Shown: piece after piece, positions 7,784 to 16,724 of the stretch
How the letters are laid out: each line of letters starts with the position of its first letter
Position numbering within the stretch: the stretch's first letter is position 1
Assembly: GCA_044225075.1 (NCBI GenBank)
Contig: JBGAJF010000021.1
Location: forward strand, 1-64,000
Length of the DNA stretch: 64,000 nucleotides
DNA from: Micropruina sp044225075
GTDB lineage: Bacteria; Actinomycetota; Actinomycetes; Propionibacteriales; Propionibacteriaceae
Direction: 5' to 3'
Made by a program: the position numbers and the translations under genes
Notes under the pieces: generated by a model
Told to the model about the DNA's origin: nothing
The model's input: the letters and a program-made list of their open reading frames with translations, nothing else
The model's database searches: none

Positions 7784-10468
7784 TCACCACGGCTGGACGA
7801 AAACCGCGAAGCTGCGGGCGGGAACGCGAGCCCAGGCGCCCTCGACCCTCGCGCCCTTCACGATCACGTCGTGCCCGCGCGCCTGCACCGGGTGCAGCAC
7901 ATGCTGGCCGTCCAGCCCGGGCACCGCCAGCCGCACCGGCAGCGGGGTGGCGTTGAAGACGGCGACCAGGCTGCGCCAGTCGTGCTGAGCCGGCTCGCCG
8001 ACGGTGTCATCGATCCGCATCACGATGACGCCCGGTACTTGATGGGCGGTGTTCGAGACCGGGAAGGTCAGCTTGGTCCGGATCGCGTGCCCCGAGGCCA
8101 GCCGGAACAGCCGGGTGGAGGCGCGCAACCGCAGCAGGTCGAGAGCCTGCGCGTGCGCTTCGGCGATGTCGGACGGGGCGGGCTTCAGCGCCGGATCGGC
8201 GAGGAAGGGCCGGAAGAAGTCCCACTTGGGACCGTTGTCCACCTCGGGCGGCAGACCGGCCCCGAAGCCGTTGTCGGTCATCGTCCAGTCCAGGAAGTTG
8301 AACCAGTCGCCGGAGTTGTAGGAGTTCCGGTCCAGGCTCTTGCTGCGCAGGATGTCGGTCCCGGCATGCCACATCACCGGCCCCTGCCCGAGCGTGGCCA
8401 GCGCCAGGCACAGCGTGTTCAGCCGGATCCGGTCGGCCATCGGCACCTCGGCCGGCAGCTTCAGGGTCAGCGCGTCGAACAGGGTCTCGTTGTCGTGAGC
8501 GTCGACGTAGCTGATCACCTCGTCCGGCTCGGACGCGTACCCGGCCGGCCCGCCGTTGTAGTCCAATTCGTCGCCGCGGACGAACATCCGCCGGCTGTTG
8601 GACGGCAGCCAGTAGTCGCGCAGGTTTCCGGTCAGTCCCAGCTGGATCAGGTCGGTGTCGGCCAGCAGCCGGTCCCGCTGGTGGTAGCCGTCGCCGTTCA
8701 CCGCCGCCCCGTTGGACGCCGTGAACAGCCCGGTGCCGAAGCCCTGCCCGCGCGGGTCGTGGTCGAACGGACGTCCGCCGCGGACGGCGTCCCGCAGCCG
8801 GTCGTTGAAGGTGCCGATGCCGATACCGCCGAGGTTGCCCTGCCGGGCCTGGACGAACCGGGCGTCGTCGGCCACCTCGCCGAAATTCCAGCCTTCGCCG
8901 TAAAGCGTCACGGCACGGCCGTCCACGCCGTCGCGTTCGGGCGTCAGGGCGTCGAGCGCGGTCCGCACGGCGATCATGTTGTCCCGGCTGTGGTGGCCCA
9001 TCAGGTCGAAGCGGAACCCGTCCACCTTGTAGTCGCGGGCCCACAGCAGCACCGAGTCGACCATCAGCTTCTGAGCCATCGCGTGTTCGGTGGCCACGTT
9101 CGGGCAGCAGGTCGAATGCTCGGTGTGGCCCAGCGGTGAGAGCCGGTGGTAGTAGCCGGGGACGATCCGGTCGAGGACCGATTTGGTGTTCTGGCCGTAG
9201 CTGGCGGTGTGATTGAAGACCTGGTCGAGCACCACCCGCAGGCCGAGCCCGTGCAGGGCGCCGATCATCGCGCGGAACTCGTGGACGCGTCCGGAACCCT
9301 CGGCGCTGGCCAGGCTGGAACAGTAGGAGCCCTCGACGGCCTGGTAGTGCCACGGGTCGTAGCCCCAGTTGTACGGACTGTTGGCGACGGTGAGCGCGAT
9401 CAGCCTCTGCTGCTGCGGGCTGTCGGCCGGAGCGGCTCGAAGATCGGACTTCGGCGGGCGATGCTGCCGGTCCTTGGCCTCTTCGACGCTGGCGTTGTCG
9501 AAGACCGGCAACAGCTGCACCGTGTTCAAACCTGCGTCGGCAAGGCGTTTCAGGTGCCGGGTGCCGAGGCTGTCGCGGGTGAAGGCGAGGAAGCTGCCGC
9601 GCTCGTCGGCCGGCACGCTCTTGTCGCTGATCGAGAAATCGCGCACATGCAACTCGTAGATCACCTGGTCGACGGCGTGGCCGAGCCCGGGCTGAGCGGC
9701 CTGACACCACTGCGTGGGCGCGAGCTCGGGATCGGCGAGGTCGACGATCACCGAGTGGGTCGAGTTGACGGTGAGCGCAAGCGAGTACGGGTCGGTGACC
9801 TGGTTGGTGACGACGCGGCGCCCGCTGGGGGCGTAGACGGTGACCTCCCAGCGGTAGCGCGCGGCCGCCCAGTCCGGACTGCCCGAGATCGACCAGCAGC
9901 CGTCGGACTCGCGGGCAGCCGGAAGTGCCTGTCCGGGAGCGCGCAGATCGTCGCCCGCGCGCCAGAGCCGCAGCCGGACGTCTCGTGCGGTCGGCGCCCA
10001 GAGCCGCAGCGTCGGCGTCCGGTCGCTCCAGCGGAGCCCGAGCTCGGCCCGGGTGGCGGCGGCGTAGATGTCGTCGAGCACGCCGGGCACCTGCAGCGAT
10101 CCGGCGTTGACCAAGCGTCCGGACGCCTGGTGCAGGCTGAGCACCACCTGGCCGCGCAGGAGCCGCTCGGCCTGGGCGACGGTCTCCGGATCGAGCCGCA
10201 GAGCCAGGTAGCCGCGCAGGTGCGGCCGCTCGGCAAGCACATCGGGAGGCAGCCCGTCCGGGTCGAAGCGAACCTCTGCGGTCGCCCAGCTGACCGGCTC
10301 ACGGGCGGCGGGGTCGATGCCGCCGTCGGGCGAGGCGTGCAGGCACCAGTCAAGTCCGGACGGGTCGACTCCGGTCGGGACACCGTCGACCGGCCAGGCG
10401 ATCAACTCGCGGCGCACCCAGTGCCCGGGCGCGAGCATCAGATCGGGTGGGCCCAGCAGTCTGCCCAT
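7784..10468 (-). CDS. pulA: type I pullulanase / alpha-1,6-glucan debranching enzyme
   Basis: A GH13 debranching enzyme of about 894 residues that hydrolyses alpha-1,6 branches of pullulan, starch or glycogen. The type I pullulanase signature YNWGYDP is present, and catalytic residues are visible: the nucleophile Asp in VDGFRFDLMG, the acid Glu in YGEGWNFG, and Asp in YVDAHDNET. N-terminal beta-rich modules (including a CBM48-like segment, LRLWAPTARDVRLRLW) precede the barrel, and a beta domain follows. No signal peptide is seen, so it is probably cytoplasmic and acts on glycogen or imported dextrins. I prefer ATG 10468, which has GATGAGG upstream; a GTG at 10516 would add 16 residues. Confidence 0.9.
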   Translation of the reverse strand: MGRLLGPPDLMLAPGHWVRRELIAWPVDGVPTGVDPSGLDWCLHASPDGGIDPAAREPVSWATAEVRFDPDGLPPDVLAERPHLRGYLALRLDPETVAQAERLLRGQVVLSLHQASGRLVNAGSLQVPGVLDDIYAAATRAELGLRWSDRTPTLRLWAPTARDVRLRLWRAGDDLRAPGQALPAARESDGCWSISGSPDWAAARYRWEVTVYAPSGRRVVTNQVTDPYSLALTVNSTHSVIVDLADPELAPTQWCQAAQPGLGHAVDQVIYELHVRDFSISDKSVPADERGSFLAFTRDSLGTRHLKRLADAGLNTVQLLPVFDNASVEEAKDRQHRPPKSDLRAAPADSPQQQRLIALTVANSPYNWGYDPWHYQAVEGSYCSSLASAEGSGRVHEFRAMIGALHGLGLRVVLDQVFNHTASYGQNTKSVLDRIVPGYYHRLSPLGHTEHSTCCPNVATEHAMAQKLMVDSVLLWARDYKVDGFRFDLMGHHSRDNMIAVRTALDALTPERDGVDGRAVTLYGEGWNFGEVADDARFVQARQGNLGGIGIGTFNDRLRDAVRGGRPFDHDPRGQGFGTGLFTASNGAAVNGDGYHQRDRLLADTDLIQLGLTGNLRDYWLPSNSRRMFVRGDELDYNGGPAGYASEPDEVISYVDAHDNETLFDALTLKLPAEVPMADRIRLNTLCLALATLGQGPVMWHAGTDILRSKSLDRNSYNSGDWFNFLDWTMTDNGFGAGLPPEVDNGPKWDFFRPFLADPALKPAPSDIAEAHAQALDLLRLRASTRLFRLASGHAIRTKLTFPVSNTAHQVPGVIVMRIDDTVGEPAQHDWRSLVAVFNATPLPVRLAVPGLDGQHVLHPVQARGHDVIVKGARVEGAWARVPARSFAVFVQPW

Positions 10469-10555
10469 GACAACCTCATCGTCGAGAATCCGAACCCGCT
10501 CATCGTGCCTCGTCACGAGCCGACGAGTGGGCCCGCCTCGCCGCCGGGCAGCGAC

Positions 10556-10945
10556 TCAGCGCAGCTGCTGGCCGCGCGCCTTCGCGTCCGCGATCGACTG
10601 CGGGGTGGCACCGGGTTCGCCTTCCGGGATCGGGACGACGGCCACCGCGGTGCCGTAGCAGCACACCTCCGAGAACTGGGCCGCGATCTCGCCGGTGTCG
10701 AACCGGCAGGCGACGATCGCGTTCGCGCCACGCTGGGTGGCCTGCTCCCACATCCGGGCCATCACCTGCTGCCGCGAGTCGTAGACCAGCTGGGTGTACT
10801 CGTTCACCTCGCCGCCGCCGATGGCGCGGAAGCTGGCGACGAAGTTCGCGCCGATGTTGGCGGAGCGTACGGTCATGCCCATGACCTCGCCGAACACGGC
10901 TTCGACACGGTAACCGGGGATGTCGTTGGTGGTGACGATCAGCAT
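10556..10945 (-). CDS. YbjQ/UPF0145 family protein
   Basis: A 129-residue small cytoplasmic protein of the YbjQ (UPF0145, called heavy-metal-binding) family. Landmarks are the N-terminal MLIVTTNDIPGY, the GANAIVACRFDT core and the YGTAVAV C-terminal strand. The family forms pentamers; its role is not established, and the metal-binding name rests on weak evidence. The -10 box TACGAT (10957-10952) ends six bases before ATG 10945, suggesting a leaderless transcript. It sits upstream of pulA on the same strand, 87 bases away from the preferred pulA start. Confidence 0.85.
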   Translation of the reverse strand: MLIVTTNDIPGYRVEAVFGEVMGMTVRSANIGANFVASFRAIGGGEVNEYTQLVYDSRQQVMARMWEQATQRGANAIVACRFDTGEIAAQFSEVCCYGTAVAVVPIPEGEPGATPQSIADAKARGQQLR

Positions 10946-11020
10946 TGCTTCATCGTATTGCCCGGACGCGCGGAGCGCCGACCCTCCCGAACCCGACCGA
11001 TCTCAGACTCCGGCGGCTAT

Positions 11021-11048
11021 TTGGTGGCCGACAATGCCTGCATAGGGT
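11021..11048 (+). promoter_or_regulatory. predicted leaderless promoter of gltA
   Basis: TTGGTG at 11021-11026 and TAGGGT at 11043-11048 are separated by 16 bases. The -10 box ends six bases before the ATG at 11055, so transcription should begin at or next to the start codon. No ribosome site is present. Confidence 0.6.
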
Positions 11049-11054
11049 GCGAGC

Positions 11055-12322
<1,268 letters not shown>

Positions 12323-12326
<4 letters not shown>

Positions 12327-12907
12327 AGCAGACCTGGGTCACCCCGGTCAGCCTGACCGGCTGGGGCGTCCGGCTGGCGCCGCTGACGTCCGAGCACGCG
12401 TCCGGGTTGGCGGCAGCGGCGGCCGACGGCGAACTGTGGACGCTGCGGGTGACGAGCGTGCCGGCGCCGGGCGAGGAGGCGGGCTACATCGCCGAGGCGC
12501 TGGCCGCACCGGACCGGGTGCCGTTCGCAGTGCTGCACGACGCCACCGGACTGGTCCTGGGCAGCACCAGCTACCACGACATCGTTGCGGACGTCCGCCG
12601 GCTGGAGATCGGCTACACCTGGTACGGACGCAGCGTGCAACGCACCCACGTGAACACGGCCTGCAAACTGCTGCTGCTCAGCCACGCCTTCGAGACCCTG
12701 GACGCCGCCGTGGTCGGCTGGCGCACCGACCACGAGAACTACGCCAGCCAGAAGGCGATCGAACGACTGGGTGCCGAGCGGGACGGCGAACTGCGGCACC
12801 ACAAGCTGCGGCGCGACGGATCGGTGCGCAACACGGTGATGTACAGCATGCTGGCCGACGAGTGGCCGCCGGTGAAGGAGCGCCTAACCGCCCGGCTGCG
12901 GGCATAG
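12323..12907 (+). CDS. GNAT family N-acetyltransferase
   Basis: A 194-residue RimJ/RimL-like acetyltransferase: WGVRLAPLTSEHASGL at the N-terminus, IGYTWYGRSVQRTHVNTACKL in the acetyl-CoA-binding region, and NYASQKAIERLGAERDG, the usual NxxSxxxxExLGF-type signature. It would transfer an acetyl group from acetyl-CoA to an amine or protein N-terminus; the substrate is unknown. The GTG start at 12323 overlaps the gltA stop by 4 bp, so it depends on gltA transcription. Confidence 0.85.
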
Positions 12908-12942
12908 CGGGGCCGGCCCGGCCACGCCACTACGCTGTCCGC

Positions 12943-14016
12943 GTGGCTTTGACAATCGGCATCGTCGGGCTGCCCAACGCGGGCAAGTCCACCCTGTTCA
13001 ACGCGCTCACCCGCAACGAGGTGCTGGCGGCGAACTACCCCTTCGCGACCATCGAGCCCAATGTGGGGGTGGTCGGCGTCCCGGACGAGCGGCTGCCGCA
13101 GCTGGCGGAGCTGTTCAACTCCGAGCGCATCGTCCCGGCCACGGTGAGCTTCGTCGACATCGCCGGCATCGTGAAGGGCGCGTCGGCCGGTGAGGGCATG
13201 GGCAACGCTTTCCTGGCCAACATCCGTGAGGCGGACGCGATCTGCCAGGTCACCCGGGTGTTCCGCGACCCCGACGTCACCCATGTAGACGGCGCGGTCA
13301 ACCCGGGCAACGACATCGACACCATCACCACCGAGCTGATCCTGGCCGACCTGCAGACCGTCGAGAAGGCGCTGCCCCGGTTGGAGAAGGAAGCCCGGAT
13401 CAACAAGGACCGGCGCGAGACCCTTGCCGCCGTCCAGGCAGCCCAGCAGGTGCTCGACTCCGGACGCGGCATCTACGCCGCCGGCGTCGACCGGGAACCG
13501 CTGCGGGAACTGTTCCTGCTCACCGCAAAGCCCTACATCTACGTGTTCAACTGCGACTCCGACGAACTCACCGACACCGCCCTGCTCGACCGGATGCGCG
13601 AACTGGTGGCACCCGCCGAGGCGATCTTCCTGGACGCCAAGATCGAATCCGAGCTGGTCGAGATGGAGCCGGACGAAGCCCGCGAGTTCCTGGTCGAGAT
13701 GGGCATCGACGAACCCGGCCTGGACGTGCTGGCCCGGGTCGGCTATGAAACCCTCGGCCTGCAGAGCTACCTGACCGCCGGCCCCAAGGAATCCCGGGCG
13801 TGGACGATCCGCAAGGGTGCCACAGCGCCCGAGGCGGCCGGGGTGATCCACACCGACTTCCAGAAGGGCTTCATCAAGGCCGAGGTGGTCTCCTTCGACG
13901 ACCTGATCCGGCTGGGCGGCATGCAGCAGGCGAAAGCGGCCGGCAAGGTCCGGCTGGAGGGCAAGGACTACCTGATGGCCGACGGCGACGTAGTGGAATT
14001 CAGATTTAACGTCTGA
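12943..14016 (+). CDS. ychF: redox-regulated ribosome-binding ATPase YchF
   Basis: An Obg-family P-loop protein of 357 residues, close to the usual 363. The G1 loop GLPNAGKS is at residues 8-15, DIAGIVKGAS forms G3, and the altered G4 motif (NCDS region) accounts for ATP preference over GTP. A helical insert and a C-terminal TGS domain (AWTIRKGATAPEAAG...DFQKGFIKAEVV...YLMADGDVVEFRFNV) follow. It binds ribosomes and is linked to stress responses. GTG 12943 is chosen because the P-loop must lie at the N-terminus and TACGCT ends six bases before it. A 15-bp near-palindrome (14007-14021) spans the stop codon. Confidence 0.95.
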   Translation: MALTIGIVGLPNAGKSTLFNALTRNEVLAANYPFATIEPNVGVVGVPDERLPQLAELFNSERIVPATVSFVDIAGIVKGASAGEGMGNAFLANIREADAICQVTRVFRDPDVTHVDGAVNPGNDIDTITTELILADLQTVEKALPRLEKEARINKDRRETLAAVQAAQQVLDSGRGIYAAGVDREPLRELFLLTAKPYIYVFNCDSDELTDTALLDRMRELVAPAEAIFLDAKIESELVEMEPDEAREFLVEMGIDEPGLDVLARVGYETLGLQSYLTAGPKESRAWTIRKGATAPEAAGVIHTDFQKGFIKAEVVSFDDLIRLGGMQQAKAAGKVRLEGKDYLMADGDVVEFRFNV

Positions 14017-14100
14017 CGTTATTGACGTGATGCGTTAAGCGCGTCCTGCTGGTTGTGCGATCAGATCGTTCACCGACCGTAACACTGGGAAGATCTGGCG

Positions 14101-14416
14101 GCGTGAACCGGCGAAGCGCCTGGATATCGTTGTGCACTTCTGGGAGTGGTGGTCGGGTCCGGGTTGGGATGCGCCCGGCCACGCGAGCAGGCCCCGCACC
14201 TGATGGCGACGAGATCACCGAGCGGGAGTTCGTCAGTTGGGTACACACCCATGTGGTCCACCCGGGCCACGGCCTCATCGACTTGGTTGAGCTGGACTAC
14301 GAGTACGACCCGATCGACTTCCCGACAAGGACCTGTGGTTCCGCGAATCCCCCGAGGCCGAGTCGGTCCGAAGTTGGGTGCGGGACACCGCCGGGCGGCT
14401 GTTGGCTGAGGGATGA
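14101..14416 (+). pseudogene. frameshifted gene remnant, function unknown
   Basis: Three pieces in three successive frames read like one protein: LDIVVHFWEWWSGPGW, then DEITEREFVSWVHTHVVHPG and LIDLVELDYEYDPIDFP, then DKDLWFRESPEAESVRSWV and a TGA at 14414-14416. No single frame is open through all three, so it is probably a decayed gene. I do not recognise the family. It lies in a 450-base stretch between ychF and the toxin-antitoxin pair and holds nothing else that I can support. Confidence 0.5.
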
Positions 14417-14464
14417 GTGGTCGAGTTCCGCTTCTTTGTGTAGCGCGGGTGCTACGATTGGTGC

Positions 14465-14746
14465 ATGAGTGCGATCGAGCCACAGACAGAGAGACTCTCG
14501 CAGCGTGAACTACGCAACGAGTCCGGCCGTGTGCTTCGCGCTGTCGGCGAAGGGCAATCGTTCGTGCTGACAAACCGGGGGATCCCTGTCGGACGCATTG
14601 TTCCCCTCGATGCGCCCGCACCCACGCTACCGATAGCTCGGGCTGCCAAACGCGTCGGCGGCTGGGCCGCTCTCACGCCGCAGCCAACGGAAAACGATCG
14701 CCCGATGTCTCGTATTATTGACGAGTTGCGAGAGGATCGAGGTTGA
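14465..14746 (+). CDS. Phd/YefM-type antitoxin
   Basis: A 93-residue antitoxin of the prevent-host-death family. SQRELRNESGRVLRAVGEGQ is the DNA-binding and dimerisation core, and FVLTNRGIPVGRIVPL is the following beta hairpin. The C-terminal region is the likely toxin-neutralising tail. These proteins repress their own operon and block the partner toxin. The promoter is visible: -10 TACGAT at 14453-14458, six bases before ATG. The gene overlaps the toxin gene by 4 bp (TTGA). Confidence 0.88.
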   Translation: MSAIEPQTERLSQRELRNESGRVLRAVGEGQSFVLTNRGIPVGRIVPLDAPAPTLPIARAAKRVGGWAALTPQPTENDRPMSRIIDELREDRG

Positions 14747-15216
14747 GCAGCGTTCCGTTGGTCTATGTCGATACGTCCGCTTTCGGGGCGCTTCTCGTGT
14801 CACAGGCGCAGACTGAGGCGCTGGTCAAATGGCTGGATGCAGCAAATGTCAGGCTCGTGTCAAGTGATCTGCTTGAAACCGAGTTGCGTCGGATGGCCGT
14901 GCGTGAGGGGCGGGATCAGGCAAGAGTCAGTGCGATCCTCGACGGGGTTGCGCTTGCAGCGCTCGACCGGGCGACTTATCGTTCTGCGGGTTTCCTGCCG
15001 TTGCCGTACCTGCGCACGCTCGACGCTCTGCATCTGGAGGCGGCCATACGGCTCGATGCTGATGCCATCCTCACCTACGATCACCGGTTGGCTGAAGCGG
15101 CTGCAACGACCGGACTCGACGTCATCGCTCCCAGTGCTCCGAATGTCAGCCAACGAGCGAGCTGGTCTTCGACTGGGACGTGTTCCGGCACGCCAGCGCA
15201 CCGGAGCGGCAACTGA
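14743..15216 (+). CDS. vapC: PIN-domain toxin (VapC-like)
   Basis: A PIN-domain ribonuclease that cuts RNA when freed from its antitoxin. Conserved acidic residues are visible: Asp10 in YVDTSAFG, Glu in LLETELRR, Asp in LDALHLEAA and Asp in TYDHRL. The family normally ends soon after the GLDVIAPS strand, at about 130 residues. Here the frame runs on for 26 low-complexity residues (157 in all), probably because its original 3' end was replaced by the gene fragment behind it. The start is TTG 14743, overlapping the antitoxin stop. Confidence 0.87.
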   Translation: MSSVPLVYVDTSAFGALLVSQAQTEALVKWLDAANVRLVSSDLLETELRRMAVREGRDQARVSAILDGVALAALDRATYRSAGFLPLPYLRTLDALHLEAAIRLDADAILTYDHRLAEAAATTGLDVIAPSAPNVSQRASWSSTGTCSGTPAHRSGN

Positions 15217-15290
15217 TGGTGAACCTGGTCCGCGAAGGCTCCGAGACCGCGGGGCGGCTCGGCCGGCTGAAGGCACAATCCCCACACTGA
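15150..15290 (+). pseudogene. C-terminal fragment of an unknown gene
   Basis: In the frame ending at TGA 15288-15290 the sequence reads PTSELVFDWDVFRHASAPER, then QLMVNLVREGSETAGRLGRL and a short tail, which looks like a real protein C-terminus. It has no start and overlaps the odd 3' extension of the PIN toxin gene in another frame. This suggests a junction left by a past insertion or deletion. Confidence 0.4.
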
Positions 15291-15298
15291 GTGTGGGG
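15280..15298. terminator. hairpin CCCCACACT/AGTGTGGGG
   Basis: A 9-bp perfect stem (15280-15288 with 15290-15298) lies over the stop codon of the upstream fragment. It could end transcription from the toxin-antitoxin operon. No T-tract follows. Confidence 0.5.
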
Positions 15299-15312
15299 CC
15301 TGTGTCGGAGAG

Positions 15313-15351
15313 ATCGTTCCTAGGAACGATTGGACACTGGTACGCAGTGTC
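15313..15351. promoter_or_regulatory. palindromic operator-like sites upstream of the hydrolase
   Basis: ATCGTTCCTAGGAACGAT at 15313-15330 is a perfect 18-bp palindrome. Two bases on, GACACTG and CAGTGTC (15333-15339 and 15345-15351) form a second inverted repeat. Both lie about 85-120 bases before the GTG of the alpha/beta hydrolase gene at 15434. This is a typical place for a repressor site, but no regulator gene is adjacent. Confidence 0.5.
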
Positions 15352-15433
15352 ATCCGCCGACAGCATGGACAGTGATCGATTCGGCGGGCCGTCCCCGGGT
15401 TCCGCCCCCACTCCAACTGTTAGGAGCCTCGCA

Positions 15434-16375
15434 GTGAGCGACTCGAACTTCACCGTCACCGCCGTCAAGATCCCCGCTGTGGCCTGGGATCTCGCGGCCA
15501 ACGTGTGCTTCCCCGAGGGCCTGGACACGACCGAGGAGCACCCGGTCATCGTCTCCGCTCATCCCACCGGCAGCGTCAAGGAGCAGACCGCGGGCAACAT
15601 CTACGCCGCCGGCCTGGCCAAGCAGGGCATGGTCGCGATCACGTTCGACGCCAGCTTTCAGGGCGAGAGCGGCGGCGAACCCCGCTTGACCGAGGACCCC
15701 TCGTTCCGGACGAGCGATTTCAGCTACGTGATCGACTACCTCGTCGCCCAGCCTTGGGCCGACGAGGAGAAGATCGGCGTTCTCGCCATCTGCGGCGGCG
15801 CCGGCTATGCCGTGGCAGCCACGATGATCGACCGCCGGATCAAGGCGCTGACCACGGTGGCCGGCTCGAACGTGGGGCGACTGATGCGCGAGGGCTTCTC
15901 CGGGTACGACCCGATCGGCATGCTCGAAGCGGTCGCGGCTCAGCGCACCGCCGAGGCACGCGGCGGCAAGCAGCAGATCAACGACCTGCTGCCGCCGTCG
16001 GTCGACGCCGCAAAGGACAACGGTTTGACCGACGTCGACGTCCTCGAGGCGACCGAGTATTACAAGACTGACCGGGGCGCACACGAGAACGGCTGCACCA
16101 GCTTCAACTTCGCTCGTCAGGGTGTGTTGGCCACCTGGGACGCCTACGCCCACGCGGAGACCTTCCTGACCCAGCCGCTGCTGGTGGTGGTCGGCGACAA
16201 GCCGGGTGCGTTCGCCTCCTACCGGCTGGGCATGGAGCTCTACGGCCGCGCGGCGTCCAAGGACAAGGAACTCAAGGTCCTCGAAGGTGTGACCCACTAC
16301 GAGTTGTACGACCAGCCGGAGGCGACCGGTGAAGCGCTGAAGGCCGCCATCGCGTTCTTCCACAAGTACCTCTGA
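15434..16375 (+). CDS. alpha/beta hydrolase (YcjY/dienelactone-hydrolase-like)
   Basis: A 313-residue cytoplasmic alpha/beta hydrolase. The oxyanion region is VSAHPTGSVKEQTAG, DASFQGESGGEPR is a cap-entry motif, and the nucleophile elbow reads AICGGAGY. A cysteine therefore stands where most family members have serine, as in dienelactone hydrolase. The acid lies in VVVGDKPG and the histidine in GVTHYELYD. The substrate is unknown. GTG 15434 is chosen because TTAGGAG lies eight to ten bases upstream; the longer open frame runs back through the toxin gene. Confidence 0.83.
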   Translation: MSDSNFTVTAVKIPAVAWDLAANVCFPEGLDTTEEHPVIVSAHPTGSVKEQTAGNIYAAGLAKQGMVAITFDASFQGESGGEPRLTEDPSFRTSDFSYVIDYLVAQPWADEEKIGVLAICGGAGYAVAATMIDRRIKALTTVAGSNVGRLMREGFSGYDPIGMLEAVAAQRTAEARGGKQQINDLLPPSVDAAKDNGLTDVDVLEATEYYKTDRGAHENGCTSFNFARQGVLATWDAYAHAETFLTQPLLVVVGDKPGAFASYRLGMELYGRAASKDKELKVLEGVTHYELYDQPEATGEALKAAIAFFHKYL

Positions 16376-16388
16376 GCGACCGACCCGG

Positions 16389-16724
16389 CTACGGCGGGCC
16401 CGCCGCCGGCGGGAGAACCTCGACCTCCAGGGCGTGCTCGGAGAGTGGACGGCCGTGCTCCCACGGACGTTGCTGAACGAGATGCAGGACCACCCGGCCG
16501 GGAGCGACGGCGGTGATCAGCAGCCGCTCCGGTGCGCTGGCACCGGCCGGGCGGCGTTCGTCACCGGCTGGGAAGCCGCGGCGCCAGTCCAGCTCGACGA
16601 TGCCGGCTTCGCCGTCGACGGCGTCACTCCACCGGTAGCCGGCGGTGCCCAGCCCGGGCAGTACGAGTTCGCGCGTCTGCGCTACCTGCAGGGCGATTGC
16701 GGCGGGTAGCTCCCCTTCGGCCAT
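16389..16724 (-). CDS. chagasin-like cysteine peptidase inhibitor (I42)
   Basis: A 111-residue protein with the three loops of the chagasin/I42 inhibitor family: LPGLGTAGYRWS for the NPTTGY loop, a glycine-poor DE loop around the middle, and QQRPWEHGRP for the RPWE loop. Chagasins block papain-type proteases by wedging these loops into the active cleft. Its ATG (16724) overlaps the stop codon of the papain-like protease gene (ATGA), so the inhibitor is made straight after its probable target. No signal peptide is seen. Confidence 0.78.
   Translation of the reverse strand: MAEGELPAAIALQVAQTRELVLPGLGTAGYRWSDAVDGEAGIVELDWRRGFPAGDERRPAGASAPERLLITAVAPGRVVLHLVQQRPWEHGRPLSEHALEVEVLPPAAGPP

Noticed and set aside
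6269..9139. Very long plus-strand open frame over pulA and KAS III
   Set aside because: It is antisense to two clearly recognisable genes, has an Arg/Gln/Pro/His-rich make-up and matches no family; a GC-driven shadow.
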